From Hoplostethus atlanticus (Eukaryota; Chordata; Actinopteri; Trachichthyiformes; Trachichthyidae): a stretch of DNA of 64,000 bases. Each line of letters opens with the position of its first letter. The stretch's first letter is position 1. The notes below the pieces were generated by a model. It made no database searches. It was not told where the DNA came from and was given only the letters and a program-made list of their open reading frames with translations. Of this stretch, positions 47,145-57,510 are shown piece after piece. Made by a program: the position numbers and the translations under genes. The stretch covers positions 2,473,501-2,537,500 of the forward strand of contig JAXDDX010000070.1 of assembly GCA_034670405.1 (NCBI GenBank). Reading direction: 5' to 3'.

Positions 47145-48728
47145 GGCCCAATCCCAATGTCCCCCCTAAGGCCTAAACCCTGAACCCTCACAGACTTAAC
47201 TGACGTCACCTGGTAAGTGCTTGAGTGCGAGAGGCTGCAAGGGCTCGAAATTGTATAAATAGGAATGGGATGGCACCGTCCTATTTATCCGATTTGATTA
47301 AACCTTATAAACCGCCACGCGCCCTCAGATCTCAGGACGCTGGCTACCTGTCTATCCCAGCAATCAAAAAGAAAACTGCAGGTAACAGAGCCTTTTCTTA
47401 CCGGGCTCCCTATCTATGGAACAGTCTGCCTGCCTCAATTAGAGAGGCAGGCTCTATCGAAGTCTTTAAGTCAAGGCTAAAAACCCATTCATTCTCTCTG
47501 TCATTTGACCAGCCTTGAGGGAGTGGCTCAGTCTCTTCTCAGAGTAAGGCTAGACCAGTTAGCTCATCCTAGATCAGGGTCCTGCCGATGGATACTAGCA
47601 TCCTGCCTACATGCCCTATTCTCCTGGTCTACCTGCTCCTGTCCACTGACACTGGTCATGTTTGTCTGTGTGAGTGAGAGTGTGTGTATGGGTGTGTGTG
47701 GGTGAGTCTCCTATCTGTTCCAGGCCGCAGCCCGGCAGAGTTGGCGTCTGGTTGGTCCCCCCTCCTAGGACGATGCTGACTGAGCAGACGTTGCGTTCTC
47801 CTATCTGGGCAGTGTTGGCGCCTGCATGGTCCCCTAGTCCTATAATGACGCTGACTGAGTTGCCATTGCTGTGATGCCGCCCCATCAGATCTGGATGTCC
47901 CACCAAAATAAACTTTCATATATTGTGTATACGCTGCTTGCCCAAACTCGGCATCTATTGCACGCCCAACCGTCCTGGTAGGGGGATCCCTCTCTGAGTA
48001 GCCCCTCCCAAGGTTTCTCCCAATTTTCCCAGTGAGGGTTTGTGGGAGTTTTTCCTTGTCCTCTGTGAGGGTCTAAGGCTGGGGGATGTCGTGTACTAAC
48101 CATTTATTATTTTCACATGTTGGGCACCTTGAAGCCCTTAGAGACTGTAACGGTGATTAAGGGCTATACAAATAAATGTGATTTGATTTGATTTGATTTG
48201 ACATCACATATCGCGTTACCTTGACGACACCAATTCTTTTTTTACGTACGATTGTGGGTTTGGGACTTTTTACTTTCCGTTTTTTACTTTCTTCATGACC
48301 AAGGCACTTCAGGGACCGATCTGAACGTCTTCCAGGCTCTTGCCTTACAGAGTGGACGAGAGTTAATTGTCAATAATCAATTAACTCGTTTTGTCAAAAC
48401 AGCATCATCAAGCAAAAATGTAAATAATTGGTTGATGAATAAACATTTGTCCTTCCATTTGTTTACCGTTTTTTTTTACCGCTTCCGGGCTTCCCCTGGT
48501 AACCCCGTATTTATCGTCACAACGCTATGAACTGTGGGTAATTCCCTCAGGCAAAGTCTGCAGGCATGCGGACTTACGGAAAGTGTGCATAAAGGGCTCA
48601 AAAAGTCTGCGAGAGAGCCCTCATGCACTTGAAGATTTGACAGTGGGACAGCCCTAAACCCTCGCGGATTTAGCGGGAACGCGCCTCAAAGTCCGTGAGT
48701 CCGTGAGTGTGGACATTGGGATTGGGCC
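47145..48728. mobile_element. DNA transposon with 18-bp perfect TIRs, Harbinger-like
   Basis: The left end GGCCCAATCCCAATGTCC (47145-47162) is repeated exactly inverted at 48711-48728. ATG flanks both ends (47142-47144 and 48729-48731), a 3-bp duplication. Removing the element and one ATG joins the LINE frame on both sides. GGG/GGC-type TIRs with a 3-bp duplication suggest PIF/Harbinger, but no transposase was recognised, so superfamily is tentative. Subterminal sequence contains CCCTAAACCCT/AGGGTTTAGGG-like motifs at both ends. Most of the interior is occupied by a plus-strand LINE copy. Confidence 0.9.
47245..48205 (+). mobile_element. L2-type LINE 3' end nested in the TIR element
   Basis: A plus-strand frame reads NGMAPSYLSDLIKPYKPPRA, then RAFSYRAPYLWNSLPASIRE, then FKSRLKTHSFSLSFDQP to 47518, the C-terminal end of an L2-type LINE protein. 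The 3' untranslated region includes GTGGGAGTTTTTCCTTGTCC and GGGCTATACAAATAAATGTG, and ends in (GATTT)n near 48180-48200, the usual fish L2-type tail. It is 5'-truncated, as is typical of LINE insertions. It is the same family as the minus-strand copy that hosts the TIR element. Confidence 0.85.
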
Positions 48729-48870
48729 ATGGTGTGCTCAGATCTGCTAAGTAGGACGGTGCCATCCCATGTAATGATTTATATGTAAGTAACAGCACCT
48801 TAAAGTTACATCTGGCCTCAATTTCTTTTTTTTTCCAGTCAGGATTCTGGCTCATGGTATTGATGTGGCT
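48729..48870 (-). mobile_element. L2-type LINE, upstream part of the split copy
   Basis: The minus strand reads EARCNFKVLLLTYKSLHG then MAPSYLADLSTP and stops being LINE-like at the TIR element edge; the reading continues at 47141. The same coding block occurs at the right edge of the window (63.9 kb). Limits on the high-coordinate side are uncertain. Confidence 0.8.
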
Positions 48871-49614
48871 GGCAATTTGCGTTTGCGGCCAGAGGCCAAT
48901 GAAAAAGACCCTGAGAGTTTTTGCAGTGTTTGAACAGGTTGCAGAGGCTATGGGGGGGGGGGGAACATTGATAAAGAGAACATTAATGCTCCAGTGTGTT
49001 TTCACAGATAGCGCTTAGGAAGCTTATTCTGCCCTTGGTCCTGCTGAAAGGGATAATTATGCTAAGGTTAAAGCTACTGTCCTAATAGCATGAGCTGGTT
49101 CCTGAGGCATATAGGCAGAGGTTTAGTTACTGGAAGAAAGGGGATATGCAAAATTACACAAATAAGATTATTTGTAACTTGATTGTGTTAGAGCAGTTTA
49201 AAAGTTCACTGTCCAACCACATTGATATTTATTTATAGCTATTATTATTATATATCTATAGCTGCAGTTGCTTGCTCGTTGGGGAACCTAGCCTTTTGAC
49301 TCTACAGCGGGCCCCTCGAGGGTGGTTTGTCTAGCCGTATAAACTTTACACTTCGGTACCGGTAGCATTTCTTTTATGCCACACATGTTAAAGTCAAGAG
49401 TAAGTATATCTGACTGTGGCAGTCACACTTGCTACTACTGGGTTGGATGGAAGGAACAGAGGCTAAGACAGAGAGACAGCCAGTTGTCACTGTTGACACA
49501 AAACACCACACGGGCCAGTACAAACAAACTCAAAATACGCAGGACTTTTCAGTCTCTTCTTAGTCCTGCCTTTAGGCAGAGGGCAAGCTTGCTCTGTCTC
49601 CCGTCAGTAATAAT
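48871..49614. other. No gene seen
   Basis: Unassigned sequence with a G-run at about 48953-48963. Confidence 0.4.
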
Positions 49615-50150
49615 AATAATAATAACTTTAATTTAAGAGCGCCTCCCAAGGGACCCAAGGCACTTAACAATAGAAAAGAGAAGAACTAGATAAAATGAGG
49701 AAAATAACAACTAGACTAAAAAGTAGGAAGACAATAAGACAAACAAAGGACAGAGGACAAAAGGGCAGTTCAGCAGCTGGGTCCAAAGGCCTGGCTGGAG
49801 AGGGTGGTGAGCAGTCCCGTGTCAGAGGAACGGAGATTTCAGGAAGGAGTGTAGGTATGGAGGAGGTCTGATAGGTATTGGGGAGCAAGGGCATGAAGGG
49901 ACTGGTAGGTGAGGAGCAGGATTTTAAAGGTGATACGGTACTTGACTGGGAGCCAGTGGAGGTGGATGAGGGTGGGGGTGATGTGCTGCCAGGCTGTGGT
50001 GCTTGTGAGAACAGAGCAGAGTTCTGAACGTACTGGAGCCTATTCAGGGATTTGCTATAGGACTCCATTGCAATAGTCCAGACGGGAGGTGACCAAGGCG
50101 TGAATGAGGGTCTCTGCCACTGAGATAATACTTCTATGGAAACAATTAAT
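49615..50150 (-). mobile_element. L2-type LINE 3' end
   Basis: An (AAT)n run at about 49608-49624 and the tail matching the one at 12.9 kb mark the 3' end. Minus-strand frames carry LNRLQYVQNSA near 50020, then LHWLPVKYRITFKI and LAPQYLSDLL near 49880-49960, decayed by frame changes. A 178-codon minus frame overlapping this is partly out of frame with the LINE protein. Confidence 0.75.
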
Positions 50151-51000
50151 GAAACAGGATATGGGCTGGAATTTAATTTTAATACCACTTTTAGTAGCAT
50201 AACGAAAAGCCGTATTCACGGACTGGCCGTCTTGGTTGTTTTTTTCTATTATTTTTACCAGGAGAGCTGGCCTCCATCTTCATTAAAATACAGTATGTAA
50301 TTTGCACTGGAATTTGTACTTTACAAATTAAAGACATGGCAGATTCACACGGGATTAAAATAATAATAATAATAACAGTAATTGTCATATTAGTGCTGTG
50401 ATAATGGGAGTTTAGAGTCTTGAAAGAACTACCTATGTCCTTTTCTATTCTTTCTTTTGAGGAATGATGATTATGATGATAATTAACTAAAGACAATGGT
50501 AACTACTGCAGCCCATATATTTAGTTGAAAACTGATGGAATTGGCCATCCTACAGTGAAAAACTATATTGGAGAAGTCCTTGCTTGTGCATATATTAAGT
50601 TGGTAGAAAATTAAGTACTCACTTTAATACTCCATATCCCACTTTAAAACACTGTTCCCACCCCATGGGTGCAGATTCGGACGCTGGAAAGAGAAGGGGT
50701 TAGGAGGGCTCATATGCAATGTTAATTAGTATGGCAGAGGCCTCAGAGGTGAAGGGATTAGAGAGATACCAAGAACAAAATACAATATAATAATTTCAAG
50801 ATTTTATCACATTAAGTTACTAAAGCAAACAGCATTAAATCCTACTTTTATTGAGTTCTACTTACCTAAATAAGCTACGATGTGTTTAAACACATCCTGC
50901 ATGGAGGTGGTGGTGGACAAGAAAAGAGTTACTGCTTAAGAACTCTCATGACACTCTGAGCAGTCTGTTGTGGGAATGTGGGGATGTGGGAATAGTATAA
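50151..51000. other. No gene seen
   Basis: Unassigned sequence with AAT repeats near 50362-50374. Confidence 0.4.
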
Positions 51001-51232
51001 TAATAATAATCTTTATTTATACAGTACTAATAATAATAATAATAATAATACATTGGACTTATATAGCGCTTTTATAAGTACCCAAAGACGCTTTACATGG
51101 AGGGGAGAACAAACAAAACAAAAAAGAGCAAACAAAACAAAACAAACAGAACATTTTAGTAAAAAAGAAAACTAGAGAAGCTGTACGGAACAAGTCATGG
51201 AATGGAGGGAGGGGAGAGAAAGGGAACAGGGG

Positions 51233-53278
51233 TTAGCAGGTGAAAGCGAGTTTGAAGAGGTGGGTTTTGAGGGCTTGTTTGAACGATGGTAGGGTGGGAG
51301 CCTGGCGGATGTGAATGGGGAGGGCGTTCCAGAGGGAGGGTGCAGCAACTGAAAAGGCCCTGTCACCCCAGGTCCGGAGCTTGGTCCTGATGGTCTTGAG
51401 AGTGTTTGCATCGGCGGACCTAAGGCAACGGGTTGGGGCGTGGCGGGGGAGGAGATCTGAGAGGTAGGGAGGGGCCAGGTTATTTAGGGATTTGTAGGTG
51501 GTGAGTAATATTTTGAAGTCAATCCTGTATTTGACCGGGAGCCAGTGGAGGTTGTGGAGGACCGGGGTGATGTGGTCACAGCGACGGGTGGAGGTGAGCA
51601 GTCGAGCGGCAGAGTTCTGGACGTATTGGAGTTTATTGAGGATTTTGTTGGGTGAGCCGTGGAAGATGCTGTTGCAGTAGTCCAGTCTGGAGGTTATGAG
51701 GGCATGGATAAGAATTTCGGTGGCGGCAAAGGACAGGGAGGGCCGGAGGCGTGCAATGTTCCTGAGGTGAAAGAAGGCAGTTTTGGTGATGTGGTTGGCG
51801 TGGGGTAGGAAAGAAAGGGTGGGGTCGAGGATGATTCCAAGGTTACGGACCTGGGTGGAGGGGGTGACGTTGGAGCCATCGATGGTGAGAGAGAAGGTCT
51901 GAGCTGAGCGGGTGAGGGAGTTTGGGCCGATGATGAGTATTTCTGATTTATTGCAGTTGAGTTTGAGAAAGTTCTGTTGCATCCATGATTTTATATCAGT
52001 GAGACAGGTGGTGAGAGTGGAGTGGGTGGCTGAGGTGATGGTCTTGGAGGAGAGGTAGAGTTGGGTGTCATCAGCGTAACAGTGAAAATGGAGGCCATGT
52101 CGACAAATGATTTGTCCAAGGGGAAGGATGTAAATGATGAAGAGGAGGGGACCAAGCACGGAACCTTGGGGGACACCATGAGTGACTGAGGAGGTGGAGG
52201 ATTTACAGTTGTTTATGGTGATGAATTGATGTCGGTCTGAGAGATATGAGGTGAACCAGGAGAGGGCGGTGTCAGTTATGCCAAGGGAGTGCTGGAGACG
52301 TGAGAGGAGGATGGAGTGGTTGATGGTGTCGAAGGCGGCGCTGAGGTCAAGGAGGATGAGGATGGTGAGGAAGCCAGAGTCAGCAGAGAGAAGTATGTCA
52401 TTTGTGATTTTCAGTAGGGCCGTTTCTGTGCTGTGTTTTGAACGGAAGCCGGATTGGAAGGGTTCGTAGAGGTTATGGAGATCTAGGTGGGACTTGAGTT
52501 GTGAAGCAACAGTTCTCTCAAGGACTTTAGACAGGTAGGGGAGGTTGGAGATGGGCCGGTAGTTGTTGGGGATGTCGGGGTCAAGACCAGGTTTTTTCAG
52601 TACGGGGGTGACAGCAGCGAGCTTGAGGGAGGGAGGTACGAGACCAGAGGACAGGGAGGAGTTGATGATGTTGGTGATAAGTGGGGAGAGTGAGGGGAGG
52701 CAGGCCTTGACTAAGGAGGAGGGGAGGGGGTCAAGGGCACAGGTGGAGGTCTTCATGCTGGAGACTATGCAGGAGAGGTCAGTTTCCGTGATTGAACTGA
52801 AGGAAGAGAGTGAGTGTCTTGGAAGTAGGGGAGGGTCATGTTGAAGGCTAGGGGGGGGTGGTAGTGGAGGAGGAGGGGGCAGCCAGCTGGTTGTGTATTG
52901 CGATGATTTTGTCGTGGAAGAAGGATAGAAATGAGTTGCATTTGCTGGTGGTGAAGGAGTTGGAGATGGTGTCCATGGGCTTGAGAAGTTTGTTGATGGT
53001 GGAGAAAAGCGTTTTGGGGTTGTTGGAGCCAGATTTGATGATGGAGGAATAGTGAGAGGAGCGGGCGGTGTTGAGGGCATCTTTATATTGTTGTTGGTGG
53101 AGTTTAAGGGCATCCAGGTGAACAGTGAGTCTGTTTTTTTTAGCAAGACGTTCCAGTTGACGGCCCTGTACTTTGAGGTGACGGAGTTGGTCAGTGTACC
53201 AGGGGGCGGAGTGTGTGAAGGAGACGGGTTTGGATTTTTTGGGGGCGAGGACGTCAAGACAGGAGGAGAGTGCATCAT
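51233..53278 (-). pseudogene. L2-type LINE reverse transcriptase ORF
   Basis: A 681-codon open frame. Up to about residue 140 it is out of phase with the true protein, being Pro/Ser/Thr-rich and overlapping the endonuclease frame. From about residue 140 it is a full non-LTR reverse transcriptase: [51 protein letters not shown] (catalytic Asp), GVPQGSVLGPLLF, HCYADDTQLYL (catalytic YADD, 52067-52078), then LGIILDPTLSF, LHWLPVKYRIDFKILLTTYK, and APSLWNALPIHIRQ at the C-terminus. All catalytic motifs are intact, so the enzyme core could be functional if joined to the endonuclease frame. It primes DNA synthesis at the cut target site. Confidence 0.9.
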
Positions 53279-54251
53279 TATAGTAATTGACCAGGGCAGT
53301 GGAGGAGGCAGTCGAAATGGGGGCAGAGGCAGAGACAGTGGCAGCCAAGGTGGAGGAGAGCGAGGGGAGGTTGATGGACTTGATGTTCCGGAATGTTATG
53401 GTACGATTCTGCTTAACATGGGGGGTAGGGATGTCTATGTCCAGGGTGATAGCCAGATGGTCAGAGATGGTGAGGTCGGTGCTAGTTAGGTTGCTGATGG
53501 TGATGCCGGAGGTGCAGACCAGGTCAAGTGTGTGTCCTTTTTTATGAGTGGGAAAATCAACGTGTTGGGTGATGTTGAAGAAGTTAAAAATGTCCAGGAG
53601 TTCTGTAGAGGTTGTGGAGTCAGATGAGTCGACGTGTATGTTAAAGTCACCAAGTAGCAGAACGGATGGAGAGATGGCGCAGAGTTGTGTGAGAAATTCA
53701 GACAGGTCGGAGGGGAAAGCAGGGTTTGGTTTTGGGGGGCGGTAAATGACTGCAGTAACCAGGGGTTTGGGACCAGACAGTTTAAAAACAAGGTGTTCAA
53801 ATGAGGAGGGGGCCGGGATGGTTATTGCACTTGTAATGATGTTTTTGCGATAAATTGTGGCTATTCCACCACCACGCCCATGGTGGCGTGGTTTGTCCAT
53901 ATATGAGTATCCGGGGGGGGTGGTTTGGTTTAGTGAAAAGTATTCCTGTGGTTTTTGCCATGTTTCGGTTAAGCAGAGAAAGTCCAGATTGTTGTCAGTT
54001 ATGAATTCATTGAGTATGAGGCCCTTGCTGTTTAGGGATCGGGTGTTAAACAGAGCAATTTTGAGATGTGGATGAATTTGGACAGGCTGGGGTGCTTTGG
54101 CAAGGGGGCGGAGGCAGGCAGATCGCACGTGATATGCGTACGTATATGTACTAACAATGACAAAGAGCAATAAGATAGATAGATGAATGCAAGCGGTCTT
54201 AAAATAGTCAGGGGCACCGGAGGACAAAGAGCTGTTGACAATACATAGCAA
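52848..54251 (-). pseudogene. L2-type LINE endonuclease part of the ORF
   Basis: A 467-codon frame. A hydrophobic stretch near residues 22-40 precedes LKIALFNTRSLNSKG near residue 63, the start of an APE-type endonuclease. FLCLTETW (catalytic Glu), LLLGDFNIH (Asp-Asn) and SDHLAITLDI (Asp-His) follow in the expected order, so the nuclease motifs are intact. A basic linker (LERLAKKNRL) and FFHDKI lead toward reverse transcriptase, but the frame stops at 52848-52850 just after a Ser/Thr/Pro run encoded by the G8/C8 tract. The stop is consistent with a one-base slip there. Confidence 0.88.
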
Positions 54252-54420
54252 GCTAGGTCCTACATTGTCTAAAACTTCTAAAATGAATTTGGTTGGTATG
54301 AGGTCAAGGGGGCTGGAAGACTGTCAGTTAGACGACTCCGGGTCAAATATGGTTGAGTTTAAGCATATAAGGTTCAGTTCTGGCAAACAGTATTGTGGGC
54401 CAAAAATGGACCAACTGTAA

Positions 54421-54599
54421 CCAGCAATATTTGGGTTTGGAGCCACATGTAACGGCCCAAGTCATGCCTGAGACATGGACTCATCAGGTTGTGGAGTTGT
54501 GGCTGTGTTCTGGCAGCCAGAATCGGATGAGTTCATCGCTGTGATTCCACGTCTGTATGTTGTTATGTCCCATAACATAAAACTAGCAAACTTCTGGCG
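54421..54599. other. Short unassigned spacer
   Basis: No motif is visible between the two LINEs; it may be part of either element. Confidence 0.35.
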
Positions 54600-56225
54600 T
54601 GGCAGATGAAGAAGGAGGAATCTGATAAATGTATCCATTCAATAACTACTGATGATGGTAGATCCCTGGTGAGTCCATTGGACATCAATGCAGATTTTAA
54701 AAAGTATTATGAATTACTGTATAAATCAGACCATAACTTGATTAATGAAGGAGCAGGGTGATTTCTGGATTGTTTACCTCTTCCTCAGATTAATATATAA
54801 TAATAATATGATAATGATAATGAAGATAAAGATCGACTGGATGCTGACATATCAGAGGAAGAGGTTCTCTTGGCCATGAAATCTTTGCAGAATAATAAGG
54901 CCCCAGGGCCAGATGGCTTTCCAGTTGAATATTTCAAAGCATTTTCAAGTAAGCTACTGACCCCTTTAACTAATATGATCACAGAGGCTTTAGAAAACCA
55001 AAGTTTGCCCAGCTCTCTTGAATTAGCAACTATAATCCTGCTACCAAAACCTGACAAGAATAGACAAAAATGTGGCTCTGAGCCTGTTGAATTCAGACTA
55101 TAAGATCCTTTCCAAATGAATTGCTACCAGATTAGATGATGTTATACCAAAGGTAATTCACCCTGACCAAACAGGATTTATCAAGACTAGACAAGGACAA
55201 TGTTCCCCGATTATTCCATATAGTGGATGCTGCTCAAAGGAATAGGAAACCCATGCTGATAATGTCAGTGGATGCTGAGAAGGCGTTTGACAGGATCGAA
55301 CCTAGCTTTCTGTTCCAAACTCTTAAAGGTATGAATTTCAGAGAGAAATGTATTCAGTACATCAGAACATTTTTCACAACCCCCAAGGCTCAAATCTGTT
55401 CCTGTCTGATGCCTTCTCTTTGTCCAGGGGATGCCGGCAGGGCTGCCCAAGCTTGCCGTTGTTGTTCTCGCTCGCCATTGAACCTTAGACATTCGAGCTA
55501 ATGCAGCTATCTCTGGTATTAAATTTGACGATTCTAAGCATAAACATTCTCTCTATGCAGATGACCTCTTGATATATTTAACTGTGGAAGTTCATTATAA
55601 CCATCCAACCAATATCAGACATCACAGAATCTGAAATACAAAACGACCCCAGAATATGGATATTGGGCGATGTTGCCAGGCTCAATGTGAGTCACTATAA
55701 GAAATACTTACTTACTAATTGTTACTTGCCAGCACAGCAGGGATATTCTTAAAAATAATTCTTAAAAACTGGAAATCTGTAGACTCTCCTTCACAAAGAC
55801 ACTGGCTAAATTAACTTACATCATACTGTACTCTTGAGAAGATATTATATAATGTTAGAAGGAAACCTACAACATATGATAAAATTTGGGGCCCTTTTAT
55901 GGACTATCTCACTTCGCTAAATTCCCTACTCACGACCACTCTACTGTTGAATGCCTCAAACTATTATGGAATATTCCTACAACTTCCATTCAGTGAACCT
56001 GTCTGTACTGTAATTTAAAAATTTTTTTTTATTGTTTTGCGTTGTGATTGATGAAGAACATAGTTCCATTCATGGGTTAGGGTGGGGTTTGTAATTTTTT
56101 GCTTTTGCTTTCAATCTTTATATTGTTTTTTCTTTCTTTATGCTGTGTGTATTATCTTGTCTATATACAAAATGACAAATGCACTTTATTTTTGTGCTTT
56201 ATCAATAAAGAAATCTTGAAAAAAA
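54600..56225 (+). mobile_element. L1-type LINE, internally deleted 3' part
   Basis: Plus-strand frames give DINADFKKYYELLYKSDHN near 54690, and SLQNNKAPGPDGFPVEYFKA near 54880-54940. Then come MLIMSVDAEKAFDRIEPSFL (catalytic Asp) near 55255-55315 and SLYADDLLIYL (catalytic YADD) near 55552-55585, all hallmarks of L1-clade reverse transcriptase. Frames change at about 55070, 55420 and 55500, and much of the C-terminus is missing. The 3' end carries AATAAAGAAATCTTG and an A-rich tail near 56204-56230. It is dead. Confidence 0.88.
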
Positions 56226-56259
56226 GAAAAGAATGTCAGACCACAGTCCAACCACAGAT

Positions 56260-56367
56260 AATGAACCGATTCCAATTTTTTATTCAGTTCCATTGGCGAA
56301 CTGAATCGGCTCATTCACTTTAAATGTTCAAATGAACAATTGATTCACGAATCGGCCCATCACTATG
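56260..56367. mobile_element. Probable hAT terminal fragment
   Basis: AACTGAATCGGCTCATTCACTT and GATTCACGAATCGGCCCATCACTA contain inverted GATTC.../GAATC motifs and end CCCATCACTA, the inverse of a TAGTGATGGG-type hAT terminus. The opposite end and duplication were not found. Confidence 0.4.
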
Positions 56368-56854
56368 TGATTGAGGATGCTTTCAATTACTGCGCTGTCA
56401 AATTGCACCAGGAATGGTTGTGAAAAAACTGAGCATCCTCAGTTCACAGCAGGAGGAAGATGCTTTGTTTGGCTTTCGTAATTAATTGCAGGAGATGTTC
56501 TCAATCCAGCGCCGATGTTCTTATTCAGGCATGTTGGTGATGATGGACCCTAGGAACCTGACTTATTCAGTAGAGTTCACATGGAGATGAACCGGCAGGT
56601 TCCTTTATTGGCAACATACCATGATACCAAGCCACCAATCCTTACCTTCTGAGTGTCCTGACAGGGCTTAAGTCGGGAGCTTCCCTAATTGCTGATATGC
56701 ATCAGCTCTCTCACCTCCACCTGCTGAACCCCAGTGGAGCTGTTTCTCTGACCTGGGGCTCCACAGAGAACACTCAAAGAAGCCCTGACTCAGATGTTCT
56801 AACAATGCAAAAACCAAAACACCCACCAAATGAACACCATAGCAGGTCAGGTCA
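56368..56854. other. No gene seen
   Basis: Unassigned sequence; a minus-strand AATAAA near 56604 and CTCACCTCCACCTGCTGAACC suggest retroelement-like non-coding DNA, without defined ends. Confidence 0.35.
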
Positions 56855-57060
56855 CACCATCATACATTTATAGCGTCATTCATTAGGTGGCACCATTCAC
56901 TAGCTACCTACTCTAGCCAATAGCACTATGTGGCATGTCATTGGGGTTATCAAGTGGGCACTTTCCTTGACAGATGTTTCATTCAACCATATAGCAGGTC
57001 CTGCTGGCTTGTCCAGGAATTCTGGCCTGGCCTGGCCTGCTCAGCTGCCAGCTGCATTCC
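56855..57060 (+). repeat. Dispersed repeat, inverted partner of 37.0-37.27 kb
   Basis: GGCACCATTCACTAGCTACC, CTAGCCAATAGC and GTCATTGGGGTTATCAAGTG correspond to the reverse complement of 37150-37250. The following part has CTGCTGGCTTG and GGCCTGCTCAGCTG, motifs also in the direct repeat at 4.6-5.0 kb. Confidence 0.65.
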
Positions 57061-57270
57061 TTATGTAACCACTCACTTGCTCCTTCTGTTGCCTGAAACA
57101 TATTCCTAACTGCTTTATTTGAGCTCGGTCCTCGAATGCCCACCTCGCGTAGCAGTGCGAAAACAAACTTTGCTATGAACCCTCGACAACAGGCCGAACC
57201 TCACTGTTCTCCCTCCGCTGCCAGTTCTACAAATCTAAATCTCTTTCGCTCTGTCTCATCAACTCGGCAT

Positions 57271-57510
57271 AGTGATGAAGTTTCTACCGTTGTGATGCCG
57301 TTTTTACTGGTGGTGTTAACTTTTGGATTGGCAGTGATGACGTGCTGACGCGTTTCTTCTGGTGGTGTTGATGTTTCTATCCGTGGTGATGACATTTCTA
57401 CCTGCGGCCATGCCGGTTTCTATCCACGGTGATGACAGTTTCAATCCGTGGTGATGACGGTTTCTATCCACGGTGATGATGTTTCTCCCTGTGGTGATGA
57501 TACTTCTACC
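57271..57510. repeat. Minisatellite, 21-bp unit, left part
   Basis: Units of the type TTTCTATCCACGGTGATGACG repeat with variation to 57510. Twenty-one bases are seven codons, so open frames run across it (minus strand: repeated GRN.IT.D). The array resumes at 58744 after a hAT insertion. Confidence 0.85.

Larger units (their letters stand above)
51001..54420 (-). mobile_element. Nearly complete L2-type LINE
   Basis: The minus-strand element runs from a 5' region near 54420 to (AAT)n tails at 51003-51053. It encodes an apurinic-type endonuclease followed by reverse transcriptase in two overlapping frames that appear to be one ORF broken by a single indel next to a G8 tract at 52851-52858. The 3' end has TTGGACTTATATAGCGCTTT, the usual L2-type tail in reverse. 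It is the best preserved LINE in the window and a likely source-type copy for the shorter L2-like fragments, although they may be different subfamilies. Confidence 0.9.

Noticed and set aside
52251-53800. Plus-strand open frames over the L2-type LINE
   Set aside because: They mirror the minus-strand LINE ORFs and have low-complexity composition; they are shadows.
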